This document shows, one piece after another, positions 6,788 through 11,994 of a stretch of DNA of 11,994 nt (position 1 is the first letter of the stretch; each line of letters begins with the position of its first letter). The DNA lies in assembly GCA_016302925.1 (NCBI GenBank), contig JAEDMR010000045.1:1-11994 (forward strand), written 5' to 3'. The notes beneath the pieces were generated by a model, which was given only the letters and a program-made list of their open reading frames with translations, did not search any database and had not been told where the DNA came from. The translations under genes and the position numbers were made by a program. The DNA is from Bacillota bacterium. GTDB taxonomy: Bacteria; Bacillota; Clostridia; Peptostreptococcales; Anaerovoracaceae.

Positions 6788-6836
6788 AAGGGGGCGCATG
6801 AACGGACTTTCACCGTTAGGGTGGCTGCCCTCTTTT
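6788..6836 (+). terminator. Terminator of the isochorismatase-like gene
   Basis: AACGG (6801-6805) and CCGTT (6813-6817) form the tip stem. The outer arms AAGGGGGCGC (6788-6797) and GCTGCCCTCTT (6824-6834) pair with one bulged T and one GU. The right arm runs into TCTTTT, so the U-tail is short. Confidence 0.6.
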
Positions 6837-6898
6837 CATGTAAAATCTACATGCAAAAACATTGCTGTTCAGGTCTCCGCCAAAGGAACCAGAGGACG

Positions 6899-7153
6899 AT
6901 GTTGTATGGTTTCGTTCTTTCTGAATGAAATTACAACATTCCTTTTTTTCGACATGAAAACGGCGAAAAAACAAGGTGCAATGTTGTATGATTTCACTCC
7001 TTTTCGTGATTTCTACAACGGAATGTGAAGATTTTCGAAATTACGTTGTATGAATTGATTAAATTCAATGCTTCATACAACATTTTGCACTGTTTTTTTC
7101 GTTTTTCGGTCGTGAGGTTGTATGAATCCGGGAATTTAAGAATTCTATACAAC
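6899..7153. repeat. Array of four 37-bp hairpin units, GTTGTATG-N23-TACAAC
   Basis: In the gene-free stretch 6838-7213, four units lie at 6901-6937, 6983-7019, 7045-7081 and 7117-7153. Each is exactly 37 bp, begins GTTGTATG and ends TACAAC. The 23-base interiors differ in sequence, yet each contains its own inner stem: TTTCGTTC/GAATGAAA in unit 1, TCAC/GTGA in unit 2, a basal stem lengthened to 10 bp plus TTGA/TCAA in unit 3, and GAAT/ATTC in unit 4. The gaps are 45, 25 and 35 bp. Units 1 and 3, and unit 2 read on the other strand, are followed by ATT and then a T-run ending in CG. No open reading frame here is credible. The rest of the stretch shows only direct repeats GTCAGTTT at 7154-7161 and 7170-7177. 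Function is unknown. Confidence 0.85.
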
Positions 7154-7213
7154 GTCAGTTTATACCGATGTCAGTTTGCGTTAATGCGGCTGCCCGTTTT
7201 TCGTCATTTAAAC

Positions 7214-7242
7214 TTGCAGCATACGGTTCTGAATGGTAGAAT
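7214..7242 (+). promoter_or_regulatory. Promoter of the phosphatase gene
   Basis: TTGCAG (7214-7219) and TAGAAT (7237-7242) are separated by 17 bp. The leader of about 48 nt contains TCTGACTGC twice in tandem (7255-7272) and the ribosome site AGGAGG (7281-7286). Confidence 0.7.
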
Positions 7243-7296
7243 TGAAAAAAGAAATCTGACTGCTCTGACTGCGATCTGAAAGGAGGGAAAGACACT

Positions 7297-8505
7297 GTGA
7301 GAAAAAAGAAATCCCTGGTGCTGATTGCTGCATTATTGCTGATTGCGGTACTGATGATCGGATTGGCTCTATTTGTATCCTCTGAAAAGATTTCTTATCC
7401 GACATTTGAAACCGGGGTTCAGGAGATTCAAAAATATGGGAATATTGTTCTGGATGTGGAGCCGGAGAAGCTGCAGGAGGCTGGTTATGCCTACGGTGAT
7501 ATCCTTACCGTGACCATGGACGAAAAGACCTGGCAGATTCCCTTTTGCACCAATTATTCTGACGTGGAAAGCGGTTCGTATGTGGCTTGCGATAAAGACG
7601 AAGGGCTGATTCTTGCGATTAATATGGGAGATTTCGCCACTGACGGCGGTATTGCAGAAAAGATTACCGCGGAGGACAAGTCCTTCACATGGGTGTTCCC
7701 TGATGGCAGGAACCTGGAGGATTTTGTGTTTTCCATTTCCATGGGTGAGAAGGGTGGCTACCATGACCAATATCTCATTCATCAGCTGGTGAGGACCAAC
7801 GATCGTGCGGACTACGATTCCGACCAGATTTTCGCAAACTTCCGCAACATCGCTGCCGGGGACCTGGGGGAGAACGCCCTGTTCCGCAGCAGTAATCCCA
7901 TCAATAATGAATTAAACCGTGCCGCTTATGCGGATGACTTCGTGGAGTCAAACGGTATCCGGACAGTGATGAACCTGGCAAACTCCGATGCGGATATCGC
8001 CGGCTACATCGCCCAGGAGGACTTTGATTCTCCGTATTATGCGTCGCTGTATCAGGCCGGTCAGGTGAAAGCACTGAACCTGAGCCTGGACTTTGCTGCG
8101 GAGGACTTTCAGGAGGGTCTGGCGGAGGGCCTGCGCTTTTTCATCGCCAATGAGGGACCGTATCTGGTTCACTGCGATGAGGGAAAGGACCGGGCAGGCT
8201 TTGTTTCCGCTCTGCTGGCCTGCTACATGGGCGCGTCCTATGAGCAGGTAGTGGAAGACTACATGCAGACCTATATTAACTACTATCACCTGGAGAAAGA
8301 CAGCGAACAGTACATGGCAGTCAAGAACAGCAATATCGATTCCACACTGCGGATGATTACCTATTCTTCCGACAGCACGGATCTGGCTAAGGTGGACCTG
8401 GTCGCTGCCGCCAAGCGGTATATGAAGAAGCTTGGATTGTCGGATGCGGAGTGCGAGGCCCTGCGGTCCAATCTGGCAAGGGACTATGAAAAAAACCGGG
8501 CGTGA
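7297..8505 (+). CDS. Membrane-anchored PTP-like tyrosine/dual-specificity phosphatase
   Basis: This 402-residue protein has a GTG start, 10 bases after AGGAGG. A basic N-terminus and one membrane helix (about 7-28) suggest it is anchored with the bulk outside the cytoplasm. Residues about 45-120 (YGNIVLDVEPEKLQEAGYAYGD onward, a beta-rich segment) resemble the C-terminal domain of SAM hydrolase/fluorinase-type proteins; this is a tentative recognition. The phosphatase domain (about 180-400) contains LFRSSNP and a VMNLA strand, then the P-loop HCDEGKDRAG with catalytic Cys293 and Arg299 (the Cx5R signature), as in the Y_phosphatase3/PtpB-like family. That family acts on phosphotyrosine, phosphoserine/threonine, phosphoinositides or inositol phosphates, and the extracellular location favours organic phosphates or host-type substrates. 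It is monocistronic as far as can be seen. Confidence 0.85.
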   Translation: MRKKKSLVLIAALLLIAVLMIGLALFVSSEKISYPTFETGVQEIQKYGNIVLDVEPEKLQEAGYAYGDILTVTMDEKTWQIPFCTNYSDVESGSYVACDKDEGLILAINMGDFATDGGIAEKITAEDKSFTWVFPDGRNLEDFVFSISMGEKGGYHDQYLIHQLVRTNDRADYDSDQIFANFRNIAAGDLGENALFRSSNPINNELNRAAYADDFVESNGIRTVMNLANSDADIAGYIAQEDFDSPYYASLYQAGQVKALNLSLDFAAEDFQEGLAEGLRFFIANEGPYLVHCDEGKDRAGFVSALLACYMGASYEQVVEDYMQTYINYYHLEKDSEQYMAVKNSNIDSTLRMITYSSDSTDLAKVDLVAAAKRYMKKLGLSDAECEALRSNLARDYEKNRA

Positions 8506-8536
8506 AAATTTTGTGAAGAAAACGTGAAAAAGACAG

Positions 8537-8590
8537 TTGACAAAAAACGAACGACGTGTTATTTTTATTCTTGGAACGGCGTTCCAAGAA
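8537..8590 (+). promoter_or_regulatory. Aminotransferase promoter with palindromic operator at the start site
   Basis: TTGACA (8537-8542) and TATTTT (8560-8565) are 17 bp apart. Immediately downstream, TTCTTGGAAC (8568-8577) and GTTCCAAGAA (8581-8590) form a perfect 10-bp inverted repeat around GGC, covering the likely +1. The core TGGAA...TTCCA is of the kind bound by IclR-family dimers, and an IclR gene lies downstream at 10113. The pairing of site and regulator is inferred. Confidence 0.75.
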
Positions 8591-8617
8591 AGCGAAGTTT
8601 TAAAGGAAGCGAGTATT

Positions 8618-9778
8618 ATGAAACATAAGTTTATTTCCAAGCGGTACTGGAAAGACACCAGCACTGCCATGGGGCAGTCGGATGCCCTGGCGAAGAGTTT
8701 TGACGATTGTATCAATCTGAGTCTGGGAGATCCCGATCTGATCACCGATACGCAGGTCATCGAACATGCCATGGCCGATGCCAAGGCAGGCCACACCAAA
8801 TACACGGATTTCAGCGGCGACCCGGAACTGAAGGAAGCCATCGCGCAGATGTACCGGGAAGATTACGGTCTGGAAGTGGAAAATAAAGAAATTTTCGTCA
8901 CTGCCAGCGGATGCCTGGCTATGTACCTGGCGCTGGAAGCCATTCTGGATGACGGGGATGAGGTCATCATCCATGCACCGTACTTCACACCGTATCCGCA
9001 GCAGATTGAGCTGGCGCGGGGAATTCCTGTGGTGCTGGATACCTATGAAGAGGAAGGCTTTCAGGTCAATCTGGAAAGACTGGAGGGCCTGATCACAGAG
9101 CGGACCAAGGCCATCGTCATTAACACGCCGAACAACCCGACGGGAAACTGCTTTAACCGGGAGTCTCTGGAGAAGGTGGCGGAAATTGCGAAACGATATG
9201 ATCTGCTGGTGATCGCTGATGATATTTACGGCAGCTTCAGCTATGCGGAGGAATTCGTGCCGATCATGTCCCTGCCGGGCATGCGGGAAAGGACCATCAC
9301 CATCAATTCCTTCTCCAAGAATTTCACCATGACCGGCTGGCGTGTGGGCAATATCATCGCACCGGATTATCTGGTCTCCACCATTCAGACCATCAACGAA
9401 AACGTGGTATTTACGGCACCGTCGGTATCCCAGCGGGCTGCCATCTATGCCATTCGTGACCGGAAGCGGATTCAGCCGCCGATGATTGAAGAATACAAGA
9501 AACGTGTCTGCTATGCCATCCAGCGGATCAACGCGATTCCGAAGATGTCTGTTATGGAAGCCAGAGGTACCTTCTATCTCTTTGTGAATATCAAGGAGAC
9601 GGGGCTGACTTCGGTGGAGGCTGCGGACCGGATTCTGAAAGAAGCTCATGTGCTGACGCTGCCGGGGGATACCTTCGGTGCCTGCGGGGAAGGGTATCTC
9701 CGCCTGGCCTGCACGGTGGGGGTGGACAAGCTGAAAGAGGTTTTCGACCGGATCGAAAAAATGGAGCTTTTCCGGTAG
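8618..9778 (+). CDS. PLP-dependent class I/II aminotransferase
   Basis: This is a 386-residue cytosolic fold-type I aminotransferase. The visible signatures are LSLGDPDL near the N-terminus, TASGCLAMYLAL (cofactor phosphate loop region), NTPNNPTG (Asn172-Asn173), IADDIYG with Asp201 (pyridine nitrogen) and Tyr204, SFSKNFTMTGWRVG with the Schiff-base Lys234, and YLRLAC with the substrate carboxylate-binding Arg362. It resembles the aspartate/aromatic aminotransferase I-gamma group, and the amino donor cannot be assigned. An in-frame ATG at 8537 overlaps the -35 box and would translate the operator. The ATG at 8618, after AAAGGAAG (8602-8609), is the better start. The operator and the following IclR gene suggest substrate-induced expression, perhaps in amino-acid catabolism. 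Confidence 0.9.
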   Translation: MKHKFISKRYWKDTSTAMGQSDALAKSFDDCINLSLGDPDLITDTQVIEHAMADAKAGHTKYTDFSGDPELKEAIAQMYREDYGLEVENKEIFVTASGCLAMYLALEAILDDGDEVIIHAPYFTPYPQQIELARGIPVVLDTYEEEGFQVNLERLEGLITERTKAIVINTPNNPTGNCFNRESLEKVAEIAKRYDLLVIADDIYGSFSYAEEFVPIMSLPGMRERTITINSFSKNFTMTGWRVGNIIAPDYLVSTIQTINENVVFTAPSVSQRAAIYAIRDRKRIQPPMIEEYKKRVCYAIQRINAIPKMSVMEARGTFYLFVNIKETGLTSVEAADRILKEAHVLTLPGDTFGACGEGYLRLACTVGVDKLKEVFDRIEKMELFR

Positions 9779-9786
9779 AAAGAAAT

Positions 9787-9846
9787 ATTCCTGCAAAAAT
9801 TCCGACAGGGATTCCTGCAGAAATTCCGGAAGGGATTCCTGTACAC
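9787..9846 (+). repeat. 12/24-bp tandem repeats after the aminotransferase gene
   Basis: Starting 8 bp after the stop codon, five consecutive 12-base units each begin ATTCC. They alternate between ATTCCTG and ATTCCG types, giving two 24-bp higher-order copies (9787-9810 and 9811-9834) and a half copy. The unit length is a whole number of codons, but no gene on this strand uses it. Confidence 0.85.
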
Positions 9847-9894
9847 CTGAAAAACACATAAATCATACACATATATTCAAATTACCCAAACTAC

Positions 9895-9932
9895 GCAAAT
9901 GGGGGCTGCCGGGACAGGCGGCCCCTGTTTGC
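9895..9932 (+). terminator. Strong hairpin between the aminotransferase and IclR genes
   Basis: The arms 9895-9910 and 9917-9932 pair over 16 positions (13 Watson-Crick, three GU) around the loop GGGACA. The stem contains a GGGG/CCCC core and a CAAA/TTTG base. A T-rich stretch is present only inside the right arm (CCCCTGTTTGC), so termination is likely but not canonical. Confidence 0.6.
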
Positions 9933-9971
9933 ATGTGGGAGAAATGACATCTTTTGACGGAGGGATATCCT

Positions 9972-10000
9972 TTGACGGGAGAACGGTGTTGTGGTAAACT
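9972..10000 (+). promoter_or_regulatory. Promoter of the IclR gene
   Basis: TTGACG (9972-9977) and TAAACT (9995-10000) are 17 bp apart. The -35 lies in the second of two direct repeats TTTGACGG (9953-9960 and 9971-9978, 18 bp apart), which flank GGATATCC (9963-9970). The leader to the ATG is about 105 nt. Confidence 0.7.
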
Positions 10001-10024
10001 GAAATTGATAATGGGGCGTGCGTG

Positions 10025-10080
10025 AGAACATCGTCCGGGAGTATAGAAACATCATCTCCACGGGCAGAAACACCATCTGC
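10025..10080 (+). repeat. Three direct repeats in the IclR leader
   Basis: AGAACATCGTC (10025), AGAAACATCATCTCC (10045) and AGAAACACCATCTGC (10066) recur at 20 and 21 bp spacing, about two helical turns, downstream of the promoter. They could be regulator-binding sites or slippage products. Confidence 0.6.
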
Positions 10081-10112
10081 GGGAGCCGGAAAGTCAGAAA
10101 GAGTGATGCATC

Positions 10113-10889
10113 ATGAGCGAGAAAGAGAATTACAATACCATACCGATGATTGAAAAAGCATGTCAGGTGGTGGATGTCATATCGAAAGAAGGCGGGGAAG
10201 CCGGGATTTCCGAGATTGCGCGGCAGACCGGCATGTCCAAATCCACCATCTTCCGCGTGTTATATACCCTGCAAAGCTGGAACTGGATCCAGAAAGACGA
10301 AGCCAGCGACCGATACCGTCTGGGTCTGTTCTTTCTGCAGGCAGGCAAGCAGGTGGCCGGCAAACTGAAACTCGAAGAAATTGCACGTCCGGTGATGGAA
10401 CGGGTCGCCGAAGAAACGGGAGAAGGGGTCAACCTGGGCACCTGCTTCGAGGATCGCGTGCTCATCCTGGAAAATGTGAAGGGCCAGGCTTCGCTTCTGG
10501 TTCTGGGGCTGCAGCCGGTCTTCGACCTGTACTGCTCGGGCCTGGGCAAGCTGTTTCTCAGCGAAATGACAGAGGAACAGCTTCACGACTATTTCCGGCG
10601 CATGAAACCGGAACAGAAGACGGACAGCACCATTACCACCGAGGAGGAAATGAAGGCGGAACTGCAGCAGATTCGTCAGCAGGGTTACAGTCTGGATAAT
10701 GAAGAATATGAATACGGACTGCTCTGCGTGGCCGCCCCGATCCGCAATCCGGAAGGAAAAATGATTGGCGGCATCAGCGTATCCGGCCCGGTCAGCCGCA
10801 TGAAACGGGGAAAGGGCGTGGCCTCCATTCAGGCATCGGTCCTGGCCGGTGCTGCGGAAATCGAAGAGCGGATGGGTTTCCGGCTGTAG
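10113..10889 (+). CDS. IclR-family transcriptional regulator
   Basis: This is a 258-residue regulator of usual family length. The N-terminal winged helix-turn-helix (about 10-70) contains GISEIARQTGMSKSTIFRVL (31-50), with the STIFRVL recognition helix typical of IclR. The C-terminal effector-binding domain (about 80-250) shows GVNLGTC, the SGLGKLFLSEM segment, GYSLDNEEYEYGLLCVAAPIR and GGISVSGPVSRM, all standard for this fold. It binds a small carboxylate-type effector in characterised relatives. The ATG at 10113 has only a weak upstream purine stretch (AGAAAGAG), so translation may be modest. The gene lies downstream of the aminotransferase on the same strand and probably regulates it through the palindrome at 8568-8590. 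It shares a convergent terminator with the minus-strand gene. Confidence 0.92.
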   Translation: MSEKENYNTIPMIEKACQVVDVISKEGGEAGISEIARQTGMSKSTIFRVLYTLQSWNWIQKDEASDRYRLGLFFLQAGKQVAGKLKLEEIARPVMERVAEETGEGVNLGTCFEDRVLILENVKGQASLLVLGLQPVFDLYCSGLGKLFLSEMTEEQLHDYFRRMKPEQKTDSTITTEEEMKAELQQIRQQGYSLDNEEYEYGLLCVAAPIRNPEGKMIGGISVSGPVSRMKRGKGVASIQASVLAGAAEIEERMGFRL

Positions 10890-10895
10890 AGACAG

Positions 10896-10938
10896 AAAAA
10901 TGACGCGAAGGTAGAAAACCTCAGTTTGCGTCATTTTT
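10896..10938. terminator. Bidirectional terminator between the IclR and flippase-like genes
   Basis: AAAAATGACGC (10896-10906) and GCGTCATTTTT (10928-10938) form a perfect 11-bp stem, with AGGT/ACCT (10909-10912, 10918-10921) stacked inside. A-run and T-run flanks give a U-tail on both strands. The right arm lies within the last codons of the minus-strand gene. Confidence 0.88.
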
Positions 10939-11991
10939 CATTGTCAGAAAGCCAAGCCCGCTGACGACCAGCGGAACGTAAAAGGAAGCCAGTCGGCTGA
11001 GAATCATGGCGCAGCCCAGAAGAGCCGACGGGAAAAGCCCCTGAAACAGCACAGAAAATCCGCCCTCGGTCACGCCGACCGCACCAGGCAGCGGCAGCGA
11101 CGACACCGACACGTACAGCATGGCCTGGGTTCCCGCCGTCAGCGGCAGGCTCAGCCCTTCCACAGACAGACTCCGGACAATCAGCCATGGCACGGAGCAA
11201 AATCCGCAGAGCTGCACCATCGATGTGCTGACCAGCTTTACGGCGGTCTTCGGGGATTTCCGCAGGGCGGCAGCCGCCCTGCGCCAGGCAGCTGCGCTGC
11301 CCAGCAGCTTCCGCCTCTGCGCTGCAGACAGCCGGGGCAGGCGGAAGGCTGCTGCAAGGAAACACTTCACTGCCCGGCGGGAAAACAGAATCAGCAGAAG
11401 CCCTGTAAGAATCAGCAAATTCAGCCCCACGCCGGCCAGAAACAGCCAGACGATGCCGCTGCAGCCGGAAAAACCGGTGCTGTCCGAAAGTCCCATGCCG
11501 CCGGTAAGGCCCATGCCGCTCGGAAGCCCCATGCCGCCCGGAAGCTTCGCATTGTCATGGCAGAAATACAGTCCTGCGCCCCCTGCAGCCAGCAGCACTG
11601 CAGCGGTCTGAAACGATGCCAGCTCCGTCATCAGTGCCAGGACGCCTCTTGAAGCTGGGATGCCGTCCCGGTGCATATAGTAGAGCTGCATGGGCTGTCC
11701 GCCGGAGGCGGACGGCGTGATGGAACTGAAGAAAAACCCGGTCAGCGCATAAAACAGCAGCCGACGTTTTCCCGGCCGGCTGCCTGACAGCTCCAGGCCC
11801 CGGCCCAGATTGACCGCCTCACAGAGGAAAAAAAGTCCCATCATCAGTACGGCTGCCAGCAGCCAGGCGGGCCGTGCCCTGCTGCAGGCAGCCAGTATTT
11901 CATCCAGCTGGTATTCCCGCAGAATCAGCCAAGCTGTGGCGGCGGCCAGCAAAACAAACAGACCGCCGCCCCTTCGTATCTTCGCTTTCAT
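10921..11991 (-). CDS. Lysylphosphatidylglycerol-synthase-TM / UPF0104 flippase-like membrane protein
   Basis: This is a 356-residue polytopic membrane protein of the MprF-N-terminal-like family (flippase-like domain). Signatures are SSITPSASGGQP (89-100, the family's central TP-x3-GG motif) followed by MQLYYMHRDGIPASRG, and PLPGAVGVTEGGF (300-312) near the C-terminus. About six to eight hydrophobic segments are visible. There is no catalytic aminoacyl-transferase domain, so it is a stand-alone membrane part, probably involved in lipid or lipid-linked precursor handling. A Gly-Met-Gly-Leu repeat insert (about 151-172) extends a loop between membrane segments. The ATG lies three bases from the window edge, so a more upstream start cannot be excluded. 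The gene converges on the IclR gene. Confidence 0.85.
   Translation of the reverse strand: MKAKIRRGGGLFVLLAAATAWLILREYQLDEILAACSRARPAWLLAAVLMMGLFFLCEAVNLGRGLELSGSRPGKRRLLFYALTGFFFSSITPSASGGQPMQLYYMHRDGIPASRGVLALMTELASFQTAAVLLAAGGAGLYFCHDNAKLPGGMGLPSGMGLTGGMGLSDSTGFSGCSGIVWLFLAGVGLNLLILTGLLLILFSRRAVKCFLAAAFRLPRLSAAQRRKLLGSAAAWRRAAAALRKSPKTAVKLVSTSMVQLCGFCSVPWLIVRSLSVEGLSLPLTAGTQAMLYVSVSSLPLPGAVGVTEGGFSVLFQGLFPSALLGCAMILSRLASFYVPLVVSGLGFLTMKNDAN
11485..11545 (-). repeat. In-frame 18-bp tandem repeat within the flippase-like gene
   Basis: Three imperfect 18-bp units (11485-11502, 11503-11520, 11521-11538) and a partial fourth share the plus-strand core CCCATGCCG. They encode a six-residue repeat with core GMGL in a loop between membrane segments. 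The loop is absent in typical relatives as far as I recall, and is likely a slippage expansion. Confidence 0.9.
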
Positions 11992-11994
11992 AGG

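Noticed and set aside
6901..7153. CRISPR array: the 37-bp units with GTTGTA...CAAC ends superficially resemble type VI-B direct repeats.
   Set aside because: The 23-base interiors are not conserved, the gaps (45, 25, 35 bp) are irregular, and two gaps are related to each other in inverse orientation. No cas gene is present.
6901..7153. Integron attC-like sites, because hairpins end in GTT/AAC.
   Set aside because: GTTGTAT does not fit the GTTRRRY core site, and there are no cassette ORFs or integrase between the units.
6798..7279. Two plus-strand open frames (6798-7028 and 7025-7279) in the hairpin region.
   Set aside because: The first starts inside the isochorismatase terminator. Both lack ribosome sites, run through the hairpin units and have no protein-like composition.
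8537..8617. An earlier ATG (8537) for the aminotransferase.
   Set aside because: It overlaps the -35 box and would translate the palindromic operator. The ATG at 8618 has its own ribosome site.
8600..9859. A 419-codon open frame on the minus strand opposite the aminotransferase.
   Set aside because: It is a shadow of the aminotransferase frame in GC-biased DNA. Its translation is His/Arg/Phe-rich without recognisable motifs, and the plus-strand protein is unambiguous.

Overview
The window looks like ordinary chromosome from an anaerobic Gram-positive bacterium of the Clostridia (Firmicutes). This rests on strong AGGAGG-type ribosome binding sites, TTGACA/TATAAT-type promoters, U-tailed hairpin terminators and clostridial-looking protein families. 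The coding DNA is moderately GC-rich by eye, while one 0.5 kb intergenic stretch is AT-rich. I cannot name the genus. There is no rRNA, tRNA, phage, transposase or true CRISPR array.

Layout: (1) 2-2083, the 3' part of a CPA2 cation/proton antiporter with two C-terminal RCK_C domains. (2) 2123-4515, a metal-efflux operon: a promoter with two TGAA-N6-TTCA dyads of the ArsR/SmtB type, a 73-aa HMA metal-binding protein, a Zn/Cd/Pb-type P1B ATPase with no N-terminal HMA domain, and a terminator. The HMA protein and the ATPase together look like a split CadA. (3) 4558-6058, a TetR repressor and a decayed metallo-beta-lactamase-fold gene. The same 19-bp operator, ATGCAAGTAAACACTTGCA, lies upstream of both. 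(4) 6077-6837, an isochorismatase-like cysteine hydrolase with its own promoter and terminator. (5) 6838-7296, a gene-free stretch holding four hairpin units. Each is exactly 37 bp from GTTGTA to TACAAC, with different but self-complementary interiors. (6) 7297-8505, a membrane-anchored PTP-like phosphatase. (7) 8537-10889, a fold-type I aminotransferase behind a palindromic operator, a repeat-bearing gap, and an IclR-family regulator that may control it. (8) 10921-11991 on the minus strand, a flippase-like / lysylphosphatidylglycerol-synthase-TM membrane protein that shares a bidirectional terminator with the IclR gene.

The two clearest regulatory circuits are TetR controlling itself and the now broken MBL gene (strong, from identical operators), and IclR acting on the aminotransferase (inferred from proximity and palindrome type). 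The most unusual feature is the hairpin array at 6899-7153. It looks like an undescribed structured repeat family rather than a gene, and it is the best candidate here for something new. Simple in-frame tandem repeats in the ATPase and the membrane protein, plus short-period repeats in two leaders or tails, suggest active replication-slippage expansion at this locus.
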